Of a stretch of DNA of 64,000 nt, positions 1 to 7,767 are shown piece by piece (the first letter of the stretch is position 1; every line of letters starts with the position of its first letter). The stretch spans positions 7,157-71,156 of the forward strand of contig CAZAZF010000009.1 in assembly GCA_964489555.1 (NCBI GenBank). The letters are read 5' to 3'. The translations under genes and the position numbers were made by a program. The stretch is from JAAZGD01 sp964489555 (GTDB lineage Bacteria > Bacillota > Clostridia > Peptostreptococcales > Anaerovoracaceae). The notes under the pieces are model-generated. The model saw nothing but the letters and a program-made list of their open reading frames with translations, was not told the DNA's origin and ran no database searches.

Positions 1-2
1 TT

Positions 3-101
3 GGTGAATTAGTAGCAGAGGCAGACAGAATTGCTTACGGCATCCAAAAGGCAGCAACCATAAATGATGTTTTTACCGAAGATACCGAAAGCGAAGAGTA
101 G
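3..101 (+). pseudogene. 3' end of a RelB-type antitoxin gene (cut by window edge)
   Basis: An open frame enters from the left edge and stops at TAG 99-101. The last 32 residues (GELVAEADRIAYG...TEDTESEE) look like the acidic C-terminal tail of a RelB/ParD-like antitoxin. This is supported by the next frame, which starts 6 bases later like a RelE toxin. The start of the gene lies outside the window, so I cannot tell whether the antitoxin itself is intact. The family call rests on the tail and the context only. Confidence 0.4.
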
Positions 102-107
102 CTTACT

Positions 108-281
108 ATGTATAAAGTTTTATTTTCTCCAGCCGCAGAAAAATACTTTAAAAAACTATTGGTCCTTACTAATGCCATAGAACTCTTCCATACACTTGGC
201 ATGTTTGTATTTGTCAACATACTGAATTTGGCGCATTTTAGTAATGTTTTCATGCGAAGAAAGAGTAATATGTTATATTAA
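108..281 (+). pseudogene. RelE/ParE-like toxin, N-terminal remnant
   Basis: ATG at 108 opens a 57-residue frame directly after the antitoxin-like tail. Its first 16 residues (MYKVLFSPAAEKYFKK) match the usual beginning of RelE/ParE ribonuclease toxins, which normally run to about 85-100 residues. After that the reading turns into unrelated hydrophobic sequence and stops at 279-281, and I see none of the basic or catalytic C-terminal segment. The toxin is therefore probably inactivated by deletion or rearrangement. The break lies close to the ORF6N gene that follows. Confidence 0.45.
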
Positions 282-308
282 CTTGAGGTCGCAAATTGCG
301 ACCTCAAG
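282..308 (+). promoter_or_regulatory. Perfect inverted repeat in the ORF6N leader
   Basis: Arms CTTGAGGTCGC and GCGACCTCAAG (11 bp each, perfect) flank the 5-base loop AAATT. The element ends 28 bases before the ORF6N start codon and just upstream of its ribosome-binding site. A related imperfect palindrome (GGTCG-7-CGACC) lies inside the gene at 557-573. It could be an operator or a translation-controlling hairpin; autoregulation is inference. Confidence 0.55.
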
Positions 309-336
309 ATTACTACACAGGAAAGAACGGTGTTAC

Positions 337-1248
337 ATGGCAATAACCAAAGAAAATCCGGAGCTGATCATTGAAAATGCTGATATTAAGAGTATGATTC
401 ATGTAGTTCGTGGACAGCCGGTTATGCTGGTTAGTGATCTGGCTATGCTATATCAGGTTGAAACAAAGCGCTTGAACGAGCGCGTAAAAAGAAATATCTC
501 AAGATTCCCCGAGAGCTTTTACTTTCAACTTACGAAAGAAGAATATGACAGCCTAAGGTCGCAATTAACGACCTCAAGTGAGGAATATGGAGGACGTAGG
601 TATCTTCCATATGTCTTCACGGAAAGCGGGATAGCGATGCTCTCCGCTGTTCTTCGAAGTGATGTGGCGGTTGAGGCTAGCATTCGCATTATGACTTCTT
701 TCGTAGAGATGAGGAGATTTATTGCTGGAAATGCCACACTATTCGAGAGAATAAGTTCGGTGGAGTTTAAGCAGCTTGAATATCAGAAGAAAACCGACGA
801 AAAATTCGATAAAGTTTTTGCGTATATTTCAGGCCATGCTGAGACGGAACAAAAGATATTCTACGACGGGCAGATTTACGATGCTTTTAGCCTGATTTCA
901 TCATTGATCCAGCGTGCCAAAAAAACTATTTATCTGATAGACGGATATGTAAATCTTATTACACTTGATATGCTAGCAAAGAAGAATGGGGCTGTAGTTA
1001 CAATATATACGTACTCGAATACAAGATTAAGTCAGACGGATATAGACAAGTTCAATGCGCAATATCCGTCACTGATCATAAAGAAGACAAATATTTTCCA
1101 TGACAGGTTTCTTATTATCGATGAGGAAGAGGTATATCATATAGGAGCATCGATAAAAGATGTGGGAAATAAGTGCTTCGGAATATCTAAGATAAAGGAT
1201 CAGACGATATCTGATGACCTGATAAAACGGTTAAAAGCAATCAAATAG
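337..1248 (+). CDS. ORF6N-domain protein with PLD-like C-terminal domain
   Basis: 303 residues from ATG 337, chosen because AGGAAAG lies about 11 bases upstream; the frame extends further left but only through the leader hairpin. Residues about 15-130 form an ORF6N DNA-binding domain with the typical run from RFPESFYFQLT through LRSQ and GGRRYLPYVFTESGIAML. ORF6N proteins are known from phages and mobile elements as antirepressor-like regulators. Residues about 170-300 resemble a single phospholipase-D-like half: HDRFLIID near residue 255, then GASIKD. The canonical HxK lysine is arginine here, as is common in this fusion type, so nuclease activity is uncertain. Neighbours are toxin-antitoxin remnants and a tyrosine recombinase, which suggests accessory DNA. 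Confidence 0.8.
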   Translation: MAITKENPELIIENADIKSMIHVVRGQPVMLVSDLAMLYQVETKRLNERVKRNISRFPESFYFQLTKEEYDSLRSQLTTSSEEYGGRRYLPYVFTESGIAMLSAVLRSDVAVEASIRIMTSFVEMRRFIAGNATLFERISSVEFKQLEYQKKTDEKFDKVFAYISGHAETEQKIFYDGQIYDAFSLISSLIQRAKKTIYLIDGYVNLITLDMLAKKNGAVVTIYTYSNTRLSQTDIDKFNAQYPSLIIKKTNIFHDRFLIIDEEEVYHIGASIKDVGNKCFGISKIKDQTISDDLIKRLKAIK

Positions 1249-1283
1249 TTGATGCCTGAAAAAGTATTTGAATCAAGAAATAC

Positions 1284-1307
1284 AAAGAGCCGAAAAAGCG
1301 GCTCTTT
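1284..1307 (+). terminator. Hairpin after ORF6N gene
   Basis: Perfect 9-bp stem AAAGAGCCG / CGGCTCTTT with loop AAAAAG, 36 bases past the ORF6N stop. The T-run is short (TTT then G), so this is a modest intrinsic terminator. Confidence 0.55.
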
Positions 1308-1603
1308 GTTCGCTCTAAAAAGCAAGAAAGGGAGTGTCTTGATTGGCGGCGATAATACCAAACTGCAGACCGTGCTGAAGAATGTGAATACACTTAGCTC
1401 AAAAACACCCAACAGTAGCTGAAGGTTGGTGACTTGGCCGGGATGTACTGTCAAAATGTTTACTATAACTCTAGCAGTTATGAAATAGCATACCGGGTGT
1501 ACGATTAGTATTGTCGTTTATCCTATTAAAAGCACGGTTGACCATACTTCCTTTCATTGGTACAATATTTCCATATATTACCATATTATGAAAGGAGTTT
1601 TTT
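1308..1603. other. Intergenic stretch between ORF6N and recombinase
   Basis: No convincing gene. A 27-residue frame starting TTG 1339 behind AAGGGAG ends at TGA 1420-1422. It could be a relic of an older gene, but nothing in it is recognisable. The recombinase ribosome-binding site AAAGGAG lies at the right end. Confidence 0.4.
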
Positions 1604-2566
1604 ATGTCACTCCATTCGCCTCCGTCTCTTCTACGAGAACACATCGAAAAGTTTCTCTATTATTGCGTCCACCAAAAACGACTTTCTGCCAATACCCATC
1701 GAGGGTATGAATGCGATCTTCGTTATTTTTTAGAGTATCTGGAATCATTGGACCCTCCCGTTACCAAACCGGAAGCGGTCACCAAATATGTGTTAGAGGA
1801 TTACCTGTCCTATCTGAATCAATCTTTGAAGGTAAGGACCATCCGAAGAAAATTTGCGGCCATCCGATCCTTCTTTTCTTATCTTGAGTACTACGAAATC
1901 TTAACAGAAAACCCGATGCTGAAGTTCCGAATGAAATTGAGAGACTATCCTTCCCTCCCCAATACTTTATCCATCGATGAAGTGGCCAAGATTCTCCATG
2001 CGGTGTATCATCGTCCGGCGGAGGATGATTTGGGGATGCGAACCAAGATCCGGGACATTGCTATCATTGAAATGCTTTTTGCCTTGGGTCTTCGTGTCAG
2101 TGAACTGGCGGCTTTGACCTTGTCGGATTACCAACCCCATAACCATTCCTTCCGCATTCTTGGGAAAGGGTCCAAGGAACGTTCCGCCTATCTCATAGAT
2201 CCTTCCGCACAGAAAGCCTTATCCAATTGGCTTGCCTATCGAGAAAGTCTCCATCCCACCGTTCCCAATATCTTCATCAATCGGTATGGTGGCGATTTGA
2301 GTCCCATCACCATCCGATGGATGATTCACAAATATGCCCACATGGCCGGTATTGAACACCGAGTAACTCCCCACAGTTTTCGCCATTCTTTTGCCTCTTC
2401 CCTATTAGAACAAGACGTGGACTCCAAGTACATCCAGGAGCTTTTGGGCCACAGCTCCATCCACACCACGCAATTGTATTTGCATACCACCGAAGAGAAA
2501 AAGGTGGAACTTCTGAAAAGAGCCCATCCGCGCAAAAACATCCACCCGGAAGGAGTGGATGAATAA
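1604..2566 (+). CDS. Tyrosine site-specific recombinase (XerC/XerD-like)
   Basis: 320 residues starting ATG 1604 behind AAAGGAG. It has an N-terminal SAM-like core-binding domain (about 10-105) and a C-terminal catalytic domain (about 120-305). All active-site residues are visible: R164 (GLRVSEL), K188 (GKGSKER), H257 and R260 (TPHSFRHSFAS), H283 (LLGHSS) and nucleophile Y292 (TTQLYLH). The length fits XerC/D (about 300). The family cuts and rejoins DNA by a covalent 3'-phosphotyrosine; XerC/D resolve chromosome dimers, and relatives mobilise elements. The chromosomal xer genes usually sit elsewhere, and the neighbours here are accessory, so it may be an element-borne integrase. No attachment-site pair was seen. 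Confidence 0.9.
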   Translation: MSLHSPPSLLREHIEKFLYYCVHQKRLSANTHRGYECDLRYFLEYLESLDPPVTKPEAVTKYVLEDYLSYLNQSLKVRTIRRKFAAIRSFFSYLEYYEILTENPMLKFRMKLRDYPSLPNTLSIDEVAKILHAVYHRPAEDDLGMRTKIRDIAIIEMLFALGLRVSELAALTLSDYQPHNHSFRILGKGSKERSAYLIDPSAQKALSNWLAYRESLHPTVPNIFINRYGGDLSPITIRWMIHKYAHMAGIEHRVTPHSFRHSFASSLLEQDVDSKYIQELLGHSSIHTTQLYLHTTEEKKVELLKRAHPRKNIHPEGVDE

Positions 2567-2605
2567 TTTGTTTCCTGTCAATTCAAACATTCGGAGCGAA
2601 ACGAG

Positions 2606-3901
2606 TTATAAGAACATTGCCATGTAGATAGGAAGCCTCAGAATTCTCTGCCCGTGCTCCACATTTCTGGAGGACAAGAGGATTCCCTGTTCTACACCGT
2701 AGTCTTGTATTATGGTTTTCATGGATTTGGCCTTGGTGTTGTCCGCTGACTTCACTTCAACGGCAGTGGCTTTCCCATCCATTCTAATAAAGAAGTCTAT
2801 TTCAATATTCCCCTTTCTTTCGAAATAGTACAATTTTTTCCCCGCCTTGGCAAAAATGTCTGCGATGATATTTTCATAGATTGCTCCTTTATATATCCCC
2901 AGGTTCCCATCAATGATGTCTTTTTGTGATCCGTCTTCCAGCATAGACATTAAAAGCCCGGTATCTCTCATGTACACCTTGAATGCATCAAACCTGGCGT
3001 TACCTTCCAATGGTAGCTCCGGCGCTGCCAAATTATAGCAGTAGTTGATGATCCCCGCATCATGGAGCCAAACCAAACTTCCACCAAACTTACGGGACGT
3101 ACCCTTTTTCTCCACAACGGAATACTGGAACTTTTTATAGTCCTTTGACAATTGTTTGGGTATCGAAAGAAAACAGGCTTTTGCTTTGACTTTTTCAGCA
3201 CCTTCCGCATATTTGGCGATATCGTCATGGTATCCTCTGACAATCCCCCTTTGAAGAGACAGGACATTACCGTAGTTCTTTGTATTGACGAATTCAGATA
3301 CTACTCTCGGCATTCCCCCCACAACAATATATTCTTTGAAATGCTCCATCATTTTTTGATGCATGGCTTCCGGCAATGGCCTTCTTTCCAAATAATACTC
3401 TCTTATCACCGAGATAGACTCTTCTGATACCCCATTGGACCAAAGAAACTCTTCAAAATCCATAGAATACATATCTAGGTGATCTTCATACCCCACGGGA
3501 TAGGAAGGAACATCTTTATATCCTAGCCCCAACATAGATCCGGATGCAATCACGTCGAATTTTTTTGCAATAGAAAAAAACTTCAGTGCCGTTCTGGCTC
3601 TTGGGCAGCTTTGAATCTCATCTAAAAACAATAAGGATTTCCCCGGAATTAGTTTTGCCCCGGGTATCCTCAATGTAATTTGCTTTATCAAGACATCAAC
3701 ATCAAAATCCTCTTCAAACATTTGTTGATGCGAGGGGTTTTCATCAAAATTAATATACACATAATTTTCATAGTTCTCCCGTGCAAATTTCTCCACTATG
3801 GTTGTTTTCCCAACCTGGCGGGCACCGTGAACCAGCAAACACATTTTATCCGGATTATTTTTCCATGATAACAATTGGTCGTAAATTTTTCTTTTTAACA
3901 T
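2606..3901 (-). CDS. AAA ATPase with DUF4143 domain
   Basis: 431 residues; GAGGTG precedes ATG 3901. N-terminal AAA_14-type ATPase: Walker A GARQVGKTT at residues 26-34 and Walker B LLFLDEIQ near 90-97. A C-terminal DUF4143 domain (about 215-390) ends in a PD-(D/E)XK-like patch, EIDFFI...AVEVKSAD. This family is frequent as stand-alone accessory ATPases in anaerobes, and its role is not established. It is monocistronic, facing the recombinase convergently. A 24-bp direct repeat lies in its upstream region. Confidence 0.85.
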   Translation of the reverse strand: MLKRKIYDQLLSWKNNPDKMCLLVHGARQVGKTTIVEKFARENYENYVYINFDENPSHQQMFEEDFDVDVLIKQITLRIPGAKLIPGKSLLFLDEIQSCPRARTALKFFSIAKKFDVIASGSMLGLGYKDVPSYPVGYEDHLDMYSMDFEEFLWSNGVSEESISVIREYYLERRPLPEAMHQKMMEHFKEYIVVGGMPRVVSEFVNTKNYGNVLSLQRGIVRGYHDDIAKYAEGAEKVKAKACFLSIPKQLSKDYKKFQYSVVEKKGTSRKFGGSLVWLHDAGIINYCYNLAAPELPLEGNARFDAFKVYMRDTGLLMSMLEDGSQKDIIDGNLGIYKGAIYENIIADIFAKAGKKLYYFERKGNIEIDFFIRMDGKATAVEVKSADNTKAKSMKTIIQDYGVEQGILLSSRNVEHGQRILRLPIYMAMFL

Positions 3902-3996
3902 TTTGCACCTCGAATAGGCCCCTATTCTCTATCAAGAATAACATATTCCCTTGATTTACATGTTAGTTGATATTTCAACGATTGTCAAGCTTTGTG

Positions 3997-4053
3997 CAGA
4001 TTTTTCCACCGAATAATATGTAATTGATACAGATTTTTCCACCGAATAATATG
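3997..4053. repeat. Two direct copies of a 24-bp repeat
   Basis: CAGATTTTTCCACCGAATAA plus TATG occurs at 3997-4020 and again at 4030-4053 (33-bp period, 9-bp spacer). A third degenerate trace (TTTTTAAGCCGAATG) follows near 4067-4081. It lies about 95 bases upstream of the AAA ATPase start and could be operator sites or the relic of an array. Confidence 0.6.
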
Positions 4054-4130
4054 CGCTCATTGCATATTTTTAAGCCGAATGCCACTGAAAAGAGGATTGC
4101 CAGCATCTAAACCACTATGCAAAATCCCCA

Positions 4131-4163
4131 TAAAAAGATGGAAGACATTTATGCCTTCCATCT
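4131..4163 (-). terminator. Terminator of the SLH gene at 4.2 kb
   Basis: Read on the minus strand: stem AGATGGAAG / CTTCCATCT (arms 4155-4163 and 4136-4144), then TTTTTA. It sits 36 bases past the SLH gene stop. Confidence 0.75.
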
Positions 4164-4198
4164 AGGTTCAGGTCTATTTTAACAAACTCGTTGCTATT

Positions 4199-5572
4199 CT
4201 ATTTATTGATTACGATAATGTCGACATTGGTGTATTTGTCATCACTGATATCATAAAGTCGAACTTGTTTTGCTTTTCGTACCTGGGACAAGCTTCCCTT
4301 CTCGTAGGTGTTATCACTTTTCACCACATATACTGAAGCATTGTCTTTCACTTCGTAGTAGGTCACAGCAGCTCCCGTCATTCCAATCAGTCCTCGGGTT
4401 CGATCAAACTCTTCAACCACGGTAAACCCGGTGGTAATTTCCACAAAACGTTTTCCCAATACTACGCCTCCGGTAGTGGTGACATTTCTCACCTCACCAT
4501 TGGTGGAAGACATTTCGTAAATGGTTCCATCCCCTGCTGTCAAAGCCGGAACTACCAACCCCTTTTGTCCATACCAATTGATTTCTCTCATGGCCGACCA
4601 GGTGTCTAATCCCGTTACGGATTCCCCCGCTCCGTTCAATACAGTGTTGGTGCTATTAATCAGTCCGTAAATTCTTCCACTGAACCCTACATCATAAGGA
4701 AGGATGATTTGAGTCACTTTCCCACCGGAAGTCAAAATCCATGCAGGAGTGCTAACGGACTTATACTTGTAAACCGTTTCTTCCCGATAGTCGGTTTTCT
4801 TCGTAGACAGGGTCATGGAACTCTTATAGTTTTTCTTGGCTTCGTAGGTATAAACCTTCACATCTTTATCCAAAGGTTTCCCATCGTATGTGGCAATGTT
4901 GGCATCAAAGGCACCAGTCGCATAAGTCAGACCGGTTAACACCAATTCGCCGGTATCCAGTGTATCCTTTTGGTAGTCGTCAATCAAGGACAGGGCATTG
5001 TAGGTAAATTGGGCTGTCATCCATTTATTGATGTATTCCGGAATCACCGTACCAAGTCCTGTGCCCAAATCCAAGTCTTTTGACTTTTGAACGTAATTAT
5101 CCGGCCAGGTTCCTCCCAGGGATTCATCCGAGTAGCCCGCCGCTCTCAGCACAAAGGTGATGTATTCGTTGCTGGTAACCTGGCCTCCCGGGTTGAACTT
5201 GTTGTTGCCCACACCCTTTGTGATGCCGTTTTTCACCGCATAATTGATATAGGGTGCTGCCCATCCATATCCACCCATATCGGTGAACCCGCTATCGGGA
5301 ATGGACTGGGTGGCCGTTCCATACAATTCTTCCGAAGGAGGATTGATGGTTCGAACCACAATGGCACAAGCCTGAGCCCGATTCAAATACTGCTCCGGAT
5401 GGTACAGCCCATCGGTGTCTCCCGTAATGGCTCCTCGCTCCATCAAGGTGGCTACTGCGGTTTCATAACTCTTTCCTGCCACGTCTTCCGGCACCGCTGC
5501 AAAAGCCATAGAAGTAGAAGCCAGTACCAATATCAGCAGGAATGATAGGATTTTCATCGATTTTTTCTTCAT
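4199..5572 (-). CDS. S-layer homology (SLH) domain surface protein
   Basis: 457 residues with a signal peptide (MKKKSMKILSFLLILVLAS..., cleavage after AFA near residue 25). SLH-type modules fill about 26-200, with landmarks GAITGDTDGLYHPEQYLNRAQA, FTDMGGYGWAAPYINYAVKNGI and FNPGGQVTSNEYITFVLRAAG. SLH modules anchor proteins to pyruvylated secondary cell-wall polymers. Residues 205-457 are a beta-rich region of no recognised family. The SLH part closely parallels that of the TolC-like protein at 17.3-19 kb (shared VTSNE-TFVLRAAG-D-GTWP-NYV pattern), which suggests paralogy. It is followed by its own terminator. Confidence 0.85.
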   Translation of the reverse strand: MKKKSMKILSFLLILVLASTSMAFAAVPEDVAGKSYETAVATLMERGAITGDTDGLYHPEQYLNRAQACAIVVRTINPPSEELYGTATQSIPDSGFTDMGGYGWAAPYINYAVKNGITKGVGNNKFNPGGQVTSNEYITFVLRAAGYSDESLGGTWPDNYVQKSKDLDLGTGLGTVIPEYINKWMTAQFTYNALSLIDDYQKDTLDTGELVLTGLTYATGAFDANIATYDGKPLDKDVKVYTYEAKKNYKSSMTLSTKKTDYREETVYKYKSVSTPAWILTSGGKVTQIILPYDVGFSGRIYGLINSTNTVLNGAGESVTGLDTWSAMREINWYGQKGLVVPALTAGDGTIYEMSSTNGEVRNVTTTGGVVLGKRFVEITTGFTVVEEFDRTRGLIGMTGAAVTYYEVKDNASVYVVKSDNTYEKGSLSQVRKAKQVRLYDISDDKYTNVDIIVINK

Positions 5573-5631
5573 GATTCTCTTTCACCCTTTCTATTTCGCA
5601 AAACGTTCCATTGTTCCATTGTTCCATTATG

Positions 5632-6516
5632 CTATATTACATTGATTACATTCGAGTCCGAAGTGGAGTCGCTATATCCCGTTTGGCTGGTAGTAACCCG
5701 AACAAAGAAAGCACCTACCGAAGTGGTTCCCACCGTAGAGTAGGTTCGAGCGGTAGCTCCTGCAATGGCGGCTCCTTCATAGTACCATTGATATTGATGG
5801 GTGCCGCTGCCGGAAGCCGTAGCGGTAAAGGTCACTGCCCCCGTAGACACCGGTACTGCCGGAGCACTGGTTACCGTTACGGTCGCTGCGGATATGGTGG
5901 ATTTGGGCATGTTGCGATATAGCAACTGAACCACATCTCCTTTTGAAGCCGGGGCTCTCCAGTTGGTCACATTCAATGCGCCATCCATGTTGTACAATTC
6001 CGCATATTTAATGTAATTATTAGGCCAGGTTCCATATCGATTCACCGTGGCATCCGTAATTCCTTTGGACCGAAGAATCACAGCGATTACTTCAACGTAA
6101 GTGACACTCCCCCCTGGATTGTACTTGCTACTTCCCACCCCGTTGATGAGGCCGGCTTCATAACAAGCATTGATGTAGCCTTTGGCCCAGTTGTAACCAG
6201 ACATGTCGTTGAAATAGGTCTGCTTCTCTGCCGTAGCAATTCGCCCTGTATTACTGGTGACTTTTGCCATGATGGTGGCATATTCCGCCCGGGTGATGCT
6301 TCGTTCCGGATGAAACAATCCATCGGTATCTCCCGTTATAATGCCCTTATCAATAAAAGCTCTTGCCTGAGTCAACAGTTGAGTCCCCGCAATATCACTG
6401 GGATATTTGCTGGTAGAGTTCCATTGACTGTAATCTATGTTGGCGAACCCTACTGTAGTGGTTGCCATGACCAAAATCAAGGTCAGTATAAAGATCAGCG
6501 TTTTATTCCCTTTCAT
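5632..6516 (-). CDS. SLH surface protein with C-terminal Ig-like domain
   Basis: 294 residues from ATG 6516; GGAGGGG lies just upstream, so the longer TTG reading at 6531 is rejected. A signal peptide (KGNKTLIFILTLILVMATTT) is followed by SLH modules (about 30-195; GIITGDTDGLFHPERSITRAEYA, then FNDMSGYNWAKGYI). The last 90 residues (FTATASGSGTHQYQWYYEGA...) look like an immunoglobulin-like sandwich with the central W. It is probably a wall-anchored surface protein. It lies 59 bases upstream of the SLH gene at 4199 on the same strand, so the two may be co-transcribed. Confidence 0.85.
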   Translation of the reverse strand: MKGNKTLIFILTLILVMATTTVGFANIDYSQWNSTSKYPSDIAGTQLLTQARAFIDKGIITGDTDGLFHPERSITRAEYATIMAKVTSNTGRIATAEKQTYFNDMSGYNWAKGYINACYEAGLINGVGSSKYNPGGSVTYVEVIAVILRSKGITDATVNRYGTWPNNYIKYAELYNMDGALNVTNWRAPASKGDVVQLLYRNMPKSTISAATVTVTSAPAVPVSTGAVTFTATASGSGTHQYQWYYEGAAIAGATARTYSTVGTTSVGAFFVRVTTSQTGYSDSTSDSNVINVI

Positions 6517-6531
6517 TTCTTTCCCCTCCAA

Positions 6532-6847
6532 ATAGGTTCACTGGATGATAATTTTCCGCTCATCAATTATATCCCACCCCGCAATCTTTATCAATGAGCC
6601 CGGGCGAAATGTAATAGTTTCGACATATTTTACCGCAACAAGCTCTTTTTCTTTGGACGAAGGGAAAAGAAAAAAGTTCCGCTTGGTCCGCTTGGTAAGA
6701 TGTCAACTTTTCTTTTGCGAAACAGGGGGGAACATAATCATTCAAGTTATAGTCTATTCATTGATATTTTCCCTTAATCAGACTAATATAGTACCATAGG
6801 AACAACATCTGTAATCCTGTAGCAAAAAGGGGAAGGAGAAAAAAACC
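6532..6847. other. Divergent intergenic region between SLH and diguanylate cyclase genes
   Basis: This should hold both divergent promoters. I see a tandem 9-bp duplication (CCGCTTGGT twice, 6679-6696) and the GGAAGGAG ribosome-binding site of the cyclase. I looked for a c-di-GMP riboswitch core on both strands and found none. Confidence 0.4.
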
Positions 6848-7747
6848 ATGAAAGATTTGGAGCGATACAATCAACTGCTCAACTCCATCAATGAGGGAAT
6901 ATACTTTGTAGATGCGGAGCGTCAGATTACCTTTTGGAACAAGGGAGCGGAGCGGATTACCGGGTTTTCTGGCCAAGAAGTCACAGGGTCTTTTTGTTAC
7001 GACAATCTATTGAATCATGTGGATGATGTGGGAAACCAACTGTGTCAGAATGGTTGTCCTCTTTACGCCACCATTCAAGATAAAAAGCCACGGAACCAAG
7101 TAGTGTATCTACACCATAAAAAAGGGCATCGGGTTCCGGTCCATGTTCGAACCATCCCTCTTTATGACGATACCGAAACCTTGGCAGGATGCATCGAAAT
7201 TTTTTCTGATGAAAGCCATTCGGTTTCCAACGATTTGTCCCGGGAAGAGCTTCACACCATTGCCTTTACAGACGCCTTGACAGGACTCCCGAATCGACGA
7301 GCTGCAGAATCCAAAATCAGACAAACCAGACTTCGGTTGGAAGAGGATCAAGTTCCTTTTGCTGTAGCCTTGATTGACATTGATCATTTTAAAAAAGTCA
7401 ATGACACTTATGGCCACGACATTGGAGATGAGGTCCTAAAAATCATAGCCAGAACATTGGACGGTGCAACTCGCCTTACTGATTTGTCCAGTCGATGGGG
7501 CGGCGAAGAATTTCTCCTGGTTCTACCTGGAATCACAGAGGATACCTTGTTCCCTCACCTGGATAGAATTCGCCTGCTAGTCGAAGCCAGTCGATACCGA
7601 TCCAGCCAATTTTCTTTAGGGGTCACCGTTTCCATAGGTGGCTCCATTGGAAAACCAGAAGAAACTGATGCTCAACTTTTTAAACGGGCTGATTCAGCTC
7701 TCTATGAAGCCAAACAGCAGGGTAGAAATCGAGTCATTATCCAATGA
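6848..7747 (+). CDS. PAS-GGDEF diguanylate cyclase
   Basis: 299 residues; start behind GGAAGGAG. A PAS sensor domain (about 5-120) carries a cysteine set C50, C67, C71 (LCQNGCPL) typical of one PAS subgroup. The GGDEF domain runs 141-299 with DALTGLPNR, DIDHFKKVND and the catalytic signature GGEEF at 218-222. The product-inhibition I-site RxxD is present at R209-D212, five residues before the signature. It should make c-di-GMP from two GTP under feedback control. No membrane segment is visible, so it is probably cytosolic. Its stop is 20 bases from the next start, so it is probably co-transcribed with the SLH gene downstream, linking c-di-GMP to surface structure. Confidence 0.93.
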   Translation: MKDLERYNQLLNSINEGIYFVDAERQITFWNKGAERITGFSGQEVTGSFCYDNLLNHVDDVGNQLCQNGCPLYATIQDKKPRNQVVYLHHKKGHRVPVHVRTIPLYDDTETLAGCIEIFSDESHSVSNDLSREELHTIAFTDALTGLPNRRAAESKIRQTRLRLEEDQVPFAVALIDIDHFKKVNDTYGHDIGDEVLKIIARTLDGATRLTDLSSRWGGEEFLLVLPGITEDTLFPHLDRIRLLVEASRYRSSQFSLGVTVSIGGSIGKPEETDAQLFKRADSALYEAKQQGRNRVIIQ

Positions 7748-7767
7748 TAAATATGGGAGGAAGTACA

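Noticed and set aside
1339..1422. 27-residue frame after ORF6N
   Set aside because: A ribosome-binding-like AAGGGAG is present but the peptide is too short and has no recognisable family.
3997..4053. CRISPR array
   Set aside because: Only two copies with a 9-base spacer and no cas genes.
5087..5545. 152-residue plus-strand frame opposite the SLH gene
   Set aside because: A shadow of the SLH coding strand; it has no domain and no start signal.
6532..6847. c-di-GMP riboswitch before the cyclase or SLH genes
   Set aside because: Expected because of the gene content, but the conserved core was not found on either strand.
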